A stretch of DNA of 64,000 nucleotides from RYN-133 sp963754285 (GCA_963754285.1 CAVWFN010000002.1:124001-188000); one strand, 5' to 3'; shown: positions 44,180-53,866, numbered from the stretch's first letter. Numbers and translations are program-made. The notes: generated from the letters alone by a model not told the origin.

Positions 44180-44753
44180 AGAACGCCGTCACCGCGTCTG
44201 CACCCGCGAGTTCGGCGAGCGGGCGCGCCGCCCCGAACGGCGCGTTCCAGAACTCGTCCTCGGGCACGGGGTCGACGCCGACATAGGCGTACGCCTCGTC
44301 GATGTAGTCGTCGCCCGGCGACACTCCGTAGTTGACGCCGTCGACGCGGATCGCGATGTCGAAGTGCTCGGGCCACAACACCGGCTCGACGTCGGGAGCG
44401 AAGCTGCGCAGCGCGGCATCGCCGGTCGCGAGCGCTTCGGCGAGCCGGGCAGCGTCTACTACGTCGACATCGAGCACGTCGTCCGGACGGGTGTCGCTCG
44501 AGCTTTCGTACGAGTCGGGTGCGCCGCCGTCCAACCCGGCTGCGGCGGCGAGGTCGGCGAGCGTGGCGCCGGCAAGTTCGTAGCGCGCTCCGTCGGCGAC
44601 GAGCTCGCGCCCGTCGACGGCGAGGTTCGGCTCGGCCACGGTGGCGAAGCCGCCATCGCTGACGCGAAGCCGGATGGTGCCGCTTGCTCGGTATTGCGGT
44701 CCGGCCAACAGATACTCGGCGACGCGGTGCAACGCGCGCCTGGTCGCCGTCAT
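44154..44753 (-). CDS. conserved unknown protein
   Basis: A 199-residue soluble protein that I cannot name. It begins MTATRRALHRVAEYLLAGPQYRASGTIRLR. The visible body is acidic and aromatic-rich (EPVLWPEHFDIAIRVDGVNYGVSPGDDYIDEAYAYVGVDP). It has no signal peptide or membrane segment. Similar short proteins are found in mycobacteria and relatives. ATG 44753 overlaps the upstream monooxygenase stop (44750), so it is probably made from the same message. The 3' end overlaps the convergent prepilin-peptidase-like gene by 26 bases. Confidence 0.62.
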   Translation of the reverse strand: MTATRRALHRVAEYLLAGPQYRASGTIRLRVSDGGFATVAEPNLAVDGRELVADGARYELAGATLADLAAAAGLDGGAPDSYESSSDTRPDDVLDVDVVDAARLAEALATGDAALRSFAPDVEPVLWPEHFDIAIRVDGVNYGVSPGDDYIDEAYAYVGVDPVPEDEFWNAPFGAARPLAELAGADAVTAFFSEGRSPQ

Positions 44754-46243
44754 GCCGGCGCGGCCTCGGGTTGCTCGACCGCGGTCGTCTCGCGCTGGAA
44801 CTCGAGGACGCCGTCGTCGATGGGGCGGTAGCGCAACATCGGCGCGTCGCGCAGGTAGTTGTTGAGCACACGCCACGGCGACTCGGTGCCCTGCCGCGGG
44901 AGCGCATCGTTGCCACGCCGGACGTAGCCCGAGTTCAGGCTGCTCAAGACCGACTCGGTGCCGCGCACGTCGTCCGAGCCTCTCGCGACGACGCTGGAGT
45001 AGCCATGGTCATCCATGTGGCGCAGCAGCCGCGCGACGTACTCGCACGCGATGTCGGCCTTGAGCGTCCACGACGCATTGGTGTAGCCGAACACGAACGC
45101 GAAGTTCGGCACGTCCTCGACCAGCACGCCCTTGTACGTCATGACGTGGTTCAACCGCACGGGAACCTGATCGACGCTCACGTGCGAGCCGCCGAGCAGT
45201 TGCACCTGCAAACCGGTCGCGGTCACGATCACGTCGGCGTCCAGCTCACGTCCTGACGAGGTGCGCACGCCGGTCCTGGTGAACGTCTCGATCGTGTCGG
45301 TGACGACGTCGGCTCGTCCTTCGCGGATCGATGCGAACAGGTCGCCGTCCGGGATGATGCACAGCCGCTGGTCCCACGGGTCGTACTTCGGGTTGAAGTG
45401 CGTCATGTCGGCGTCGGGGCCGAGTTGCCGGCGGGCCGCGCCCATGACGATCTTGCGCACGAGCGCGGGACGGCGCCGCGCCAGCCCGTACAACGCACGC
45501 TGGATGGCGATGTTGCGCCCACGAACAAGTCGGTAGACGAGTTGGTCGGGCAGCACCTTCTGCATCGCTGCGACGATCTTGTCGACTGCGGGCAGCGACA
45601 GGATGTAGGACGGCGAGCGCTGCAGCATCGTCACGTGCGCGGCCGTCTCGGCCATCGCGGGGACGAGCGTGATTGCGGTTGCGCCGCTGCCGATGACCAA
45701 CACTCGCTTGCCGGCGTAATCGAGGTCGTCGGGCCAGTGCTGCGGATGAACGATCGTGCCTTCGAAGTCCTGCTCGCCCGGGAAGTCCGGCCGGTACCCG
45801 TTGTCGTAGTTGTAGTAGCCGGTGCCGGCGATGAGGAACGTGCACGTCCAGGTCTCGCTCGTGCCGGTCGACTCGTCGAGAGCCTCGACCGTCCACCGGC
45901 CGGCCGCGCTCGACCAGTCGGCGGCCACGACCTTGCGGCCGAAGGTGATGTGTTCGCGGACGCCGTACTCGTCGGCGGTCGCGTTGACGTACTCGCGGAT
46001 CGACGTGCCGTCGGCGAGCACCTTCGTGCCGCGCCACGGCCGGAAGTTGAACCCGAACGTGTACATGTCCGAGTCGGACCGGATCCCTGGGTAGCGGAAC
46101 AGGTCCCACGTCCCGCCGATCGCCTGGCGGCGTTCGAGGATGTGATAGCTGCGCTCGGGGAAGTCGCGGGTGAGGTGACAGGCTGCGCCCACTCCGGAAA
46201 TCCCCGCACCCATGATCAGGACATCGACGTGATTCGCGGGCAC
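44750..46243 (-). CDS. flavin monooxygenase, Baeyer-Villiger type
   Basis: A 497-residue class B flavoprotein monooxygenase. The FAD motif is IMGAGISGVGAACHL at about 10-24, and the NADPH motif is VIGSGATAITLVPA near residue 190. The type I Baeyer-Villiger fingerprint FxGxxxHxxxW is intact as FEGTIVHPQHW. The GTG at 46243 has GGAGG 5 bases upstream. It leads an operon with the unknown at 44154-44753. Substrates of such enzymes are ketones or steroid-like molecules, or sulfur compounds; no specific one can be inferred here. Confidence 0.92.
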   Translation of the reverse strand: MPANHVDVLIMGAGISGVGAACHLTRDFPERSYHILERRQAIGGTWDLFRYPGIRSDSDMYTFGFNFRPWRGTKVLADGTSIREYVNATADEYGVREHITFGRKVVAADWSSAAGRWTVEALDESTGTSETWTCTFLIAGTGYYNYDNGYRPDFPGEQDFEGTIVHPQHWPDDLDYAGKRVLVIGSGATAITLVPAMAETAAHVTMLQRSPSYILSLPAVDKIVAAMQKVLPDQLVYRLVRGRNIAIQRALYGLARRRPALVRKIVMGAARRQLGPDADMTHFNPKYDPWDQRLCIIPDGDLFASIREGRADVVTDTIETFTRTGVRTSSGRELDADVIVTATGLQVQLLGGSHVSVDQVPVRLNHVMTYKGVLVEDVPNFAFVFGYTNASWTLKADIACEYVARLLRHMDDHGYSSVVARGSDDVRGTESVLSSLNSGYVRRGNDALPRQGTESPWRVLNNYLRDAPMLRYRPIDDGVLEFQRETTAVEQPEAAPA

Positions 46244-46336
46244 GGCACCTCCGCAGGCAGTGAACGGGACCGCTTCGCACCGTAACGCAGCGCGGCTCCG
46301 CGTGCCTCCCACGCCTGGCACGCCCGCGGTGATGCA

Positions 46337-48328
46337 ATGACGCCACGCTGCGAGTTCGCCCGGGGACCGATGACGCAAGCATTCGACCACAGCAGTGCAG
46401 TCGATGAGCCGCGCGCCGTAGCCCTAGCAGAACCACCGGAACCTTCGTGGCAGCCGGTCGTGCTCGACGGCGGCGCCGAACCCGCTCCGGCACGTCGCCG
46501 GCTGACCGGCCTGGACGGGCTGCGCGCCGTTGCCGTGCTCGCCGTCGTCACGTTCCACCTGGACTTCTCACTCGCGTCCGGCGGGTTCCTGGGCGTCGAC
46601 GTGTTCTTCGTGATCAGCGGGTTCTTGATCACGAACCTGATCGCCCGCGAGATCCTCGACACCGGAAGGTTGCGGCTGGGCCGGTTCTACCTGCGTCGTG
46701 CGCGGCGATTGTTGCCCGCGGTCGCGGTGATGCTCGCGGTCGTGACAATCGCGGCGCTCACCGTGTGGCGCGACCAACTGGCCACGCTCAAGGGCGGCGT
46801 GCTCGCCAGCCTCGGCTACGTCACGAACTGGTGGCTGATCGCCGGTAACCAGGACTACTTCAACTCGACCGGCCGGCCGTCGATGGTGCAGCACCTGTGG
46901 TCGCTCGCGATCGAGGAGCAGTTCTACCTCGTCTGGTCCGTTGTGGTTGTGGCGCTCGTCGGGATCGCCGCACAGCGCATCAACCCGGTCGCGCGCGTGC
47001 GGCTCGTGGCGTTGACGGCGCTGGTACTCGCGGTCGCGTCGACGGTGACCATGGCTGTGCTCGCGATCAGGGACAACCTGCCGTACTTCGGCAGCACCTC
47101 GCGCGTCTACTTCGGTTCTGACACGCACGCGATGGGCCTGTTCCTCGGCTCGGCCTGTGGCGCCTGGCTCGCGGTGCGCACGCGCGATGCGCCGGCGCGC
47201 CCGACCCGGTTACCCGCGAAGTTCGTCTGGCTGACCGACGTCGTCGGCGCGGTCGCCCTCGTCGTCCTGGTCGTGCAGTTCTTCACGTTGACCGAGTTCA
47301 GCACGACGCTGTACCGAGGCGGGTTCCTCGCCTTCGACGCCGTCGCGGTAGCCGTCATCCTGTGCGCGATCCGGCGCCGCAGCCTGCTCGGACGAATCCT
47401 CGACATGCGACCGGTGCGCTGGGTGGGGCAGCGCTCGTACTCGATCTACATCTGGCACTGGCCGGTCGTGGTCGTCACCCGTCCTGGTCTTGATGTGCGC
47501 GGACCGATCGTGCTGATCAACTTGTGCCGCCTGGTGCTCATCCTCGGTCTCGCCGCTTTGTCGCACCATTTCGTCGAGGTGCCGTTGCGCAGCGGACAGT
47601 TCGCGCGCTGGCGGGCTGCACGCCGCAACCGGGCACGACTCGGCTGGGACTCCGCCGCCGTCGTGACCACCCTGGTCGCGGCGCTGTGTCTCGGCGGGGC
47701 GGCGAGCGCGGTCGGGTCGACGACGCTGCCCGAGTTCCTTCGGCCGTCGGCGTCGGCGTCGGGCTCGGCGCCCGTTCGGCAACCCGTCCCCGAACCGCAG
47801 CCGCCGCGTTCCGCACCGTCACATGGCGCGACGCAGACGTCGGTCGCACCACCGGTCGCGACCCGCGTCCCGATCAGCGCATTCGGTGATTCGGTGTTGC
47901 TCGGTGCGACGTCGGCGCTGCGCGGGATCGCCCGCCGCCTCGACGTCGATGCCGTCGAGGGACGCCAGCCGTACGAGATTCTCGACGACGTGCTGGCGCG
48001 GGCACGGGCGCACACGCTGGAGCCGTACGTGGTCGTGCATGCCGGGAACAACGGCATCATCTCGCCGGATCAGCTGCGCGAGACCCTGCACGCACTGAGC
48101 GACCGCACGCGCGTCGTGCTGGTCAACGACCAGGTGCCGCGCGAGTGGCAGGACCTCAACAACGCGACGCTCGCGAGTGTCGCGAAGGGGTTCGCCAATG
48201 TGGTCGTACTCGACTGGCACTCGCTCTCGTCCAACAAGCCCGGCTGGTTCTACTCCGACGGTCTGCACCTGACGCCCGCCGGCACCGTCGCGTACGCGCG
48301 CTTGATCCAGGGCGCACTCACGCACTGA
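46337..48328 (+). CDS. acyltransferase-3 / OafA with SGNH domain
   Basis: A 663-residue membrane protein. Residues about 1-55 are a disordered cytoplasmic tail, about 55-405 an acyltransferase-3 domain with 10 or more hydrophobic segments (GLDGLRAVAVLAVVTFH with the essential His), and about 410-440 a basic loop. A C-terminal SGNH hydrolase-like domain, with the nucleophile Ser in AFGDSVLLGA and the DGLHLTPAG block, lies at about 510-663. Such fused proteins O-acetylate cell-wall glycans or exported sugars. A start at 46370 is also possible. The gene stands alone, divergent from the monooxygenase. Confidence 0.9.
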   Translation: MTPRCEFARGPMTQAFDHSSAVDEPRAVALAEPPEPSWQPVVLDGGAEPAPARRRLTGLDGLRAVAVLAVVTFHLDFSLASGGFLGVDVFFVISGFLITNLIAREILDTGRLRLGRFYLRRARRLLPAVAVMLAVVTIAALTVWRDQLATLKGGVLASLGYVTNWWLIAGNQDYFNSTGRPSMVQHLWSLAIEEQFYLVWSVVVVALVGIAAQRINPVARVRLVALTALVLAVASTVTMAVLAIRDNLPYFGSTSRVYFGSDTHAMGLFLGSACGAWLAVRTRDAPARPTRLPAKFVWLTDVVGAVALVVLVVQFFTLTEFSTTLYRGGFLAFDAVAVAVILCAIRRRSLLGRILDMRPVRWVGQRSYSIYIWHWPVVVVTRPGLDVRGPIVLINLCRLVLILGLAALSHHFVEVPLRSGQFARWRAARRNRARLGWDSAAVVTTLVAALCLGGAASAVGSTTLPEFLRPSASASGSAPVRQPVPEPQPPRSAPSHGATQTSVAPPVATRVPISAFGDSVLLGATSALRGIARRLDVDAVEGRQPYEILDDVLARARAHTLEPYVVVHAGNNGIISPDQLRETLHALSDRTRVVLVNDQVPREWQDLNNATLASVAKGFANVVVLDWHSLSSNKPGWFYSDGLHLTPAGTVAYARLIQGALTH

Positions 48329-48472
48329 CCGGCACGCCTTCGATCGCGCGCATGTGCGGGCTGCGACCCGGCGAAGCGGCCGACACGTCGCTGTGCATCC
48401 GATGTGATCTCTGACGTGACGCACACATGTGACGCGTGACAGCGCATATCTTGCGCCGGGGAGGGATGCACG

Positions 48473-48994
48473 ATGACCATGCACGTCCGGGCGCGGAGCA
48501 CGGTCTTGATCGTCGGACTCGCGACGGCACTCGCACTCACCGGTTGCAGCAACAGCACGACCGGTACCGCGACGCCGCCGAGCAGCTCGGTTGTCGACTC
48601 GCCGTCCACCTCAGCAGCGCAAACGTCCAGCCCGTCCTCGCCGTCCGCTTCGAACCCGGCGCACAAGAAGTCGGTCGTCAACTACCGGCAGCAATTCCTC
48701 GCCGATGTCGAGCCGTGGAACGTCGCGACCGGACGGGTCCACGGCAACGTCACGCTCGGGTCGCCTAGCGTTCGCGCTGCGGCGCGGCAGGCGATCGCGG
48801 TCGGGCGCCGGTTGCTGTCCCAGACGTGGCCGGAGGCGGACACCGCCGACATCCACACGCTCGCGGTGCAGTTCGAGAAGACCGCGTCGGCGGTGCTTGC
48901 AGGCAGCTACGCGGGCTACCGCCGCGACGTACCGGTCCTCGACGCCGACGCGAACGTCGTGCGCGGCGAATTGCACCTGGCGCCGGTCAAGTAG
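48473..48994 (+). CDS. small lipoprotein of unknown function
   Basis: A 173-residue lipoprotein. Signal peptide 1-24 with lipobox LTGC; the mature N-terminus is Ser/Thr/Pro-rich. The body is small and helical (VRAAARQAIAVGRRLLSQTWPEA). The ribosome site GGGGAGGG is seen before ATG 48473. Directly upstream (48416-48441) are direct repeats GTGACGC, GTGACGC, GTGACA, which could be an operator. No function is recognised. Confidence 0.8.
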   Translation: MTMHVRARSTVLIVGLATALALTGCSNSTTGTATPPSSSVVDSPSTSAAQTSSPSSPSASNPAHKKSVVNYRQQFLADVEPWNVATGRVHGNVTLGSPSVRAAARQAIAVGRRLLSQTWPEADTADIHTLAVQFEKTASAVLAGSYAGYRRDVPVLDADANVVRGELHLAPVK

Positions 48995-49066
48995 GTCGGC
49001 CCGGTCGGCGATCGTGTGCAGACACGCCGTCCCTCATCCGCGCGCCTGCACAAGATCGCGACGGAG

Positions 49067-49579
49067 CTACTTGCAGTTCTGCTGGACGTAAGCGGCGATG
49101 CGGTTGCTCGCTGCAGTGACCGCCGGTGAGCCCACGAATCCCGACCCGGTCTTCGAGGCCTGGTCAGCCTTGTCGGCAAGGAGCGTCAGGTCGTTGCTGA
49201 CCGACGACGACGGCACTTCACCGGCGAGCTTGCGCAGTTCTGCTGCGACCTGCGTGTAGTCGGCCGCGCTTGGCGGGTTCAGCCCGCCGAACACTCGTTG
49301 GCTCAGACCTGACCGGAAACTCTGCTGCTCGGTGCAGAACGTGCTGAGGCTGCGGGTGCTCCCGTCGCTCCCGCTCGTTGCGAGCACGATGACAACCACG
49401 ACGATGGCGACGATCGCTGCCCCCGCGCCTGCGATCCACCACGTCCGGTTGTTTCGTCTCGCGGGAGCTTGCGCCGGCGGACCCTGGTTCGGAGGAGGCG
49501 GCGCCGACCATTGTCTGCCGTCCCAGTAGTTCGACCGCGACGGATCGTTCGGGTCGGGATACCAGCCAGCGTCGGTCAC
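49067..49579 (-). CDS. DUF2510 membrane protein
   Basis: A 170-residue protein with an N-terminal DUF2510 domain (DAGWYPDPNDPSRSNYWDGRQWS), a Pro/Gln linker, one transmembrane segment at about 50-70, and an extracytoplasmic C-terminal region of about 100 residues with two Cys. DUF2510 is an actinobacterial short domain found at the N-terminus of many single-pass envelope proteins; its role is unknown. No partners are evident nearby. Confidence 0.82.
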   Translation of the reverse strand: MTDAGWYPDPNDPSRSNYWDGRQWSAPPPPNQGPPAQAPARRNNRTWWIAGAGAAIVAIVVVVIVLATSGSDGSTRSLSTFCTEQQSFRSGLSQRVFGGLNPPSAADYTQVAAELRKLAGEVPSSSVSNDLTLLADKADQASKTGSGFVGSPAVTAASNRIAAYVQQNCK

Positions 49580-49805
49580 AACGACTCCCTCATGCCGCTA
49601 CGTCCGGGGGAGCATCCCGTCCGATGAGCACGCTGTCCAGGTGGCCGAGCGGTCGTGGCACATCTTCGCGCTACGAATCGCCTCAGGCCGGTACGAGTTG
49701 TCGCGAAGGGAGCTGCGCGGTGTCGGAGCTACCGTCCGCCGCCTGATCCAGACGTAGCCCTGCGAATACCGACTTCGCCGGCCTGACCGGCTTCGTGCTC
49801 AATTG
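49580..49805. other. non-coding gap with no recognised feature
   Basis: The 226 bases between the DUF2510 start and the tRNA hold no credible coding frame. I see no clear hairpin or repeat. This gap probably contains the promoter of the DUF2510 gene and the 3' trailer of the tRNA. Confidence 0.5.
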
Positions 49806-49890
49806 TGTCCGAGGGGGGACTTGAACCCCCACGCCCGATAAAGGGCACTAGCACCTCAAGCTAGCGCGTCTGCCATTCCGCCACCCGGAC
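49806..49890 (-). tRNA. tRNA-Leu (anticodon GAG)
   Basis: An 85-nt type II tRNA on the minus strand. The acceptor stem is GTCCGGG with CTCGGAC (one G-U pair), the D-arm region reads GTGGCGGAATGGCAGACGCG, and the anticodon stem is CTAGC/GCTAG with loop TTGAGGT, giving anticodon GAG. A long variable arm CCCTTTATCGGG follows, then T-arm GGGGGTTCAAGTCCCCC. A discriminator A is present; the CCA end is not encoded. It reads CUC/CUU leucine codons. Confidence 0.95.
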
Positions 49891-50020
49891 GAGTGCGGCG
49901 ACAACTCTAGCCGATTGACTGAGAGCGAATCTCGGCCGTACGGCGACTCGGCGAGCATCTGGCTTAACAACCAGCTAATGTGCGTACATCGGGCACTATT
50001 CACAACAAGGTGGGGTTTCA

Positions 50021-51007
50021 GTGAGGCGAGGACTGCCGGTTCTCGCGCGCTTCGGCGCGGGTGCCGGGGTGGCAGCCCTGGTTGCCGCTGCCCTGTTCGC
50101 GTTCGCCGCGCCCGCTGCCGCCAAGCCCCACGGTTTCGGGCCGCACCCACCCTCGGCGCATCTCCACCCGGCCGGCGTGCGCGGATTCTGCGGGCCTCAC
50201 CATGGTGGCGACCACCGGCGTCACGGGAACGACCACCGCCACCACGATGGGCCCTCGCACCACCACGGCTTCGGCCGCTCGCACCACCACGGCTTCGGCT
50301 CGCACCACGGGCTCACCGCCACGGCCGACTCGCACCACCGCGGCTTCGGTCACTGGCGCGGTCACGACCGCGGTCCGCTGGCCCGCCACGGTCACGCGGC
50401 ACACTTGCCGGGTTTCCCGCGGCACGGTCGTCACCACGGCGAAGACCGGACCGCGTCGAAGTCCCAGCGCGAGCTGCTCAAGCAGATCGAGAAGGCAGCC
50501 CGCAAGGCGGCCCACGACGCCGAGAAGCAAGCGAAGAAGCCACCTGCCGTCCCACACATCCCGACGCCGGGCACGGGTCACAGCAGCACCGGCAACGGGT
50601 CCAAGCACGGCACCGGAAGCGGCGCGCACACCGGCACGTCGGGTACGCACCGTCGCGTCGGAACGTCCGGCCGACACAACACCGGCGGCGCGCAGGGCCT
50701 CACCGCCGGCACTAACTTCACCGGCGCAACGGCGCCGACGACGAACCCCGTCCATACCCGGCCCGCTCCGCAGCCGGCCGCGCACCCAAAGCCGCACCCC
50801 AAGCCGCACCCCAAGCAGCGTCCGTCACCGCGTCCGACTCCGAAGCCCAGCCCGTCCCGTCACGAGCACGTGCTCCCGCCGCTTGCCGATCGCAACCACA
50901 TCTCGCTGCAGTCGCCCGGCGCGCTCGCGATGCTCGGCGGTCTCGCGCTCGTTGTGCTCGCCGTCATGGGTTACGTGCTCTGGTCCGGGCGTCGCAACCC
51001 CAGCTGA
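50021..51007 (+). CDS. very His-rich secreted, C-anchored protein
   Basis: A 328-residue protein. Signal peptide 1-33; residues about 35-145 are His-rich (over 30 His, with repeated SHHHGFG/HHHGFG blocks). A Lys/Ala helix follows at about 150-180, then a Gly/Thr/Ser-rich linker, a KPHPKPHPK run, and a C-terminal membrane helix at about 297-322. The His content suggests metal binding (Zn, Ni or Cu), inferred only. The GTG has AAGGTGGGG upstream. No transporter or metal regulator neighbours it. Confidence 0.75.
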   Translation: MRRGLPVLARFGAGAGVAALVAAALFAFAAPAAAKPHGFGPHPPSAHLHPAGVRGFCGPHHGGDHRRHGNDHRHHDGPSHHHGFGRSHHHGFGSHHGLTATADSHHRGFGHWRGHDRGPLARHGHAAHLPGFPRHGRHHGEDRTASKSQRELLKQIEKAARKAAHDAEKQAKKPPAVPHIPTPGTGHSSTGNGSKHGTGSGAHTGTSGTHRRVGTSGRHNTGGAQGLTAGTNFTGATAPTTNPVHTRPAPQPAAHPKPHPKPHPKQRPSPRPTPKPSPSRHEHVLPPLADRNHISLQSPGALAMLGGLALVVLAVMGYVLWSGRRNPS

Positions 51008-51045
51008 CCTGCGGACGAGTCGGTCCCGCCTGGTAGGACAGAGGC

Positions 51046-52338
51046 ATGAGTCCCACCGCGTCCGATGAAGTCGCCGACCTGCTCGCCGACCTGATCCGCA
51101 TCAACACGTCCAACCCGACGCACCCCGAGCGACCCGCCGCCGAATGGGTGGCCGGCAAGCTCGACGAGGTCGGCATCGAGTCGCAGATCATCGAGGCGAG
51201 CAAGGGCCGAGCGTCAACGATCGCCCGCATCGAGGGCAGCGACAGCAGCCGCGCGCCGCTGTTGATCCACGGCCATCTCGATGTCGTCCCGGCCGACAAG
51301 GACGAATGGTCCGTCGATCCGTTCAGCGGCGAGATCAAGGACGGCTTCGTCTGGGGACGCGGCGCCATCGACATGAAGGACATGGACGCGATGACGCTCG
51401 CGCTCGTGCGCGAGTGGGCCCGCACCGGCAAGAAGCCGCCCCGCGACATCGTCCTCGCGTTCGTCTCCGACGAAGAAGCCGGCGGACGGCAGGGCGCGCA
51501 CTACCTGGTCGACAACCATCGCGACCTGTTCGCCGACTGCACCGAGGCGATCGGCGAGGTCGGCGGGTTCAGCATCTCGCTCAACGACGAGGCCCGCCTC
51601 TACGCGATCCAGACGGCCGAGAAGGGCATCAACTGGCTGCGGCTCACGGCGAACGCGACGCCGGGGCACGGCTCGATGGTGCACAACGACAACGCGGTGA
51701 CGATGCTCGCGCGCGCGGTCGCGCGCATCGGCGAGCACGACTGGCCGGTCGTCATCACCGACACGGTGCGCGCGACCGTCGAGGGACTCAACGAGATCAC
51801 CGGCCAGAACTTCGACCCCGACAACCCGGACGAGTGGCTGCCACTGCTCGGCTCGGCCGCGCGCATGATCGGCGCGACCGTCCGCAACACGGCCAACCCG
51901 ACAATGCTCGAGGCCGGCTACAAGACCAACGTGATCCCGTCACGGGCCAGCGCGATGGTCGACGCCCGCTTCGTCCCCGGCCAGGAGGACGTGCTGCTCG
52001 AGACGATCGACGAGCTCGTCGGCGAAGGCATCGAGCGCGAGTTCGAGGTGCGCGACATCGCGGTCGAGACCTCGTTCGACGGCGACCTCGTCGACGCGAT
52101 GTGCGCCGCGCTCAAGGCCGAGGACGACCGCGCCGTGCCCGTCCCGTACCTGATGAGCGGCGGCACCGACGCGAAGTCGTTCTCGACGTTGGGGATCCGC
52201 TGCTTCGGGTTCTCGCCGTTACAGCTGCCGAGCGACTTCGAGTTCATGTCGCTGTTCCACGGCATCGACGAGCGGGTGCCGGTCGACGCGCTGAAGTTCG
52301 GCGTGCGCGTGCTCGACCGGTTCCTCTCGAACAGCTGA
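51046..52338 (+). CDS. M20 family metallopeptidase
   Basis: A 430-residue M20 dizinc peptidase/deacylase (ArgE/DapE/ACY1/CPG2 family). Metal ligands are the His in IHGHLDVVPADKD, the acidic residue in GRGAIDMKDM, the Glu pair in SDEEAGG, and a later His. The dimerisation domain spans about 190-310. TAGGAC with 6 bases before ATG 51046 suggests a leaderless start. It precedes the DNA ligase gene by one base. Substrate unknown; dipeptides and acyl-amino acids are usual. Confidence 0.93.
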   Translation: MSPTASDEVADLLADLIRINTSNPTHPERPAAEWVAGKLDEVGIESQIIEASKGRASTIARIEGSDSSRAPLLIHGHLDVVPADKDEWSVDPFSGEIKDGFVWGRGAIDMKDMDAMTLALVREWARTGKKPPRDIVLAFVSDEEAGGRQGAHYLVDNHRDLFADCTEAIGEVGGFSISLNDEARLYAIQTAEKGINWLRLTANATPGHGSMVHNDNAVTMLARAVARIGEHDWPVVITDTVRATVEGLNEITGQNFDPDNPDEWLPLLGSAARMIGATVRNTANPTMLEAGYKTNVIPSRASAMVDARFVPGQEDVLLETIDELVGEGIEREFEVRDIAVETSFDGDLVDAMCAALKAEDDRAVPVPYLMSGGTDAKSFSTLGIRCFGFSPLQLPSDFEFMSLFHGIDERVPVDALKFGVRVLDRFLSNS

Positions 52339-52339
52339 C

Positions 52340-53857
52340 GTGACCGCGCTCGCCGAGGTGGCGGCGGCGTCCGCGGACGTCGGCGCAACGTCGTCGCGGC
52401 TGGCGAAAGCGGCGCGGTTGGTGACCGTCTTGCAGTCAGCCGACCCCGACGACATCGCAGTGGTCGTCTCCTGGCTGTCGGGGGAGTTGCCGCAACGCCA
52501 GATCGGTGTGGGTTGGGCCTCGCTGCGCTCGTTGCCCGACCCGGCCGACCAGGCGACGCTGACGGTCGCCGCGGTGCATGACACGTTCACGACCATCGGC
52601 ACCACCTCGGGCGCCGGATCGCAGGCCCGCCGGGCGGCACTGCTGGCGGACGTGTTCGCCGCGGCGACCGAGACCGAGCAGACCTTCCTGCGGCGACTGC
52701 TCGGCGGCGAGCTGCGGCAGGGCGCACTGCTCGGAGTCATGACCGACGCCATAGCCAAAGCGTCCGCGCAACCGCTCGCCGAGGTTCGTCGCGCGGCGAT
52801 GCTGCGCGGCGACCTGCCGGCCGTCGCGCACGCTGCGCTCACCGACCAGTCGCTCGACCAGTTCCGGCTCGAGGTCGGACGGCCTGTCGGTCCGATGCTG
52901 GCCCAGACCGCGAGCTCGATCACCGATGCGCTCGAGCGCATCGACGGCGAAGCCGCGTTCGAAGCGAAACTCGACGGCGCCCGCATCCAGATCCACCGAG
53001 ACGGCGACGCGGTGTCGATCTACACCCGCAGCCTCGACGACGTCACCGACCGGCTGCCCGAAGTCGTCGCTGCAGTGCGCGCGCTGCCCGTGCGCACGCT
53101 CGTCGCCGACGGCGAAGCCATCGCGCTCAAGCCCGACGGCCGTCCGCATCCGTTCCAGGTCACCGCGTCGCGGTTCGGGACGAAGACACCTGGCCCCGAC
53201 CGGCTGCCGGTGTCGGCGTTCGTGTTCGACGTGCTGCACGTCGACGGCGACGACCTGCTCGATCTGCCTACCGCCGAGCGGTTCGCGGTGCTCGATCGCA
53301 TCGTCGCGCCACAGCAGCGTCCCGACCGGCTCGTGACCGCCGATCCCGCGCTCGCGCAGGAGTTCCTCGACCGCACTCTCGCCGCCGGCCACGAAGGCGT
53401 CATGGCCAAGTCGCTCACCGCGCCGTACGAAGCCGGACGCCGCGGCGCCGGCTGGCTGAAGGTCAAGCCCGTGCACACCCTCGACCTCGTGGTTCTCGCG
53501 ATCGAATGGGGTTCAGGACGTCGCCGCGGCAAGCTCTCGAACATCCACCTCGGCGCCCGCGATCCCGACAACGGCGGCTTCGTGATGCTGGGCAAGACGT
53601 TCAAGGGCATGACCGACGCGATGCTCGACTGGCAGACCGAGCGCTTCACCGAACTCGCCGACGGGCCCACGGACGGCTACGTCGTGCGCGTGCGTCCCGA
53701 GCAGGTCGTCGAGATCGCCTTCGACGGGTTGCAAGCCTCGACCCGCTATCCCGGCGGCCTGGCCCTGCGCTTCGCCCGCGTGGTGCGCTATCGCGACGAC
53801 AAGAGCGCCGACGAGGCCGACACGATCGATACCGTCCGCGAGTTCTACCGCGGTTGA
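52340..53857 (+). CDS. ligB: ATP-dependent DNA ligase (LigB type)
   Basis: A 505-residue ATP-dependent DNA ligase with an N-terminal DNA-binding domain, an adenylation domain with the catalytic Lys in FEAKLDGARIQIHRDG (near residue 211), and a C-terminal OB-fold domain (KLSNIHLGARDP). This is the LigB subfamily of actinobacteria. It is not the essential NAD-dependent ligase. The start is GTG 52340, one base after the M20 stop. A strong hairpin terminator follows. Confidence 0.93.
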   Translation: MTALAEVAAASADVGATSSRLAKAARLVTVLQSADPDDIAVVVSWLSGELPQRQIGVGWASLRSLPDPADQATLTVAAVHDTFTTIGTTSGAGSQARRAALLADVFAAATETEQTFLRRLLGGELRQGALLGVMTDAIAKASAQPLAEVRRAAMLRGDLPAVAHAALTDQSLDQFRLEVGRPVGPMLAQTASSITDALERIDGEAAFEAKLDGARIQIHRDGDAVSIYTRSLDDVTDRLPEVVAAVRALPVRTLVADGEAIALKPDGRPHPFQVTASRFGTKTPGPDRLPVSAFVFDVLHVDGDDLLDLPTAERFAVLDRIVAPQQRPDRLVTADPALAQEFLDRTLAAGHEGVMAKSLTAPYEAGRRGAGWLKVKPVHTLDLVVLAIEWGSGRRRGKLSNIHLGARDPDNGGFVMLGKTFKGMTDAMLDWQTERFTELADGPTDGYVVRVRPEQVVEIAFDGLQASTRYPGGLALRFARVVRYRDDKSADEADTIDTVREFYRG

Positions 53858-53866
53858 GCATGCGTC

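Noticed and set aside
49806..49890. tRNA as an integration site of a mobile element
   Set aside because: No integrase and no direct repeat of the tRNA end are seen within the window.
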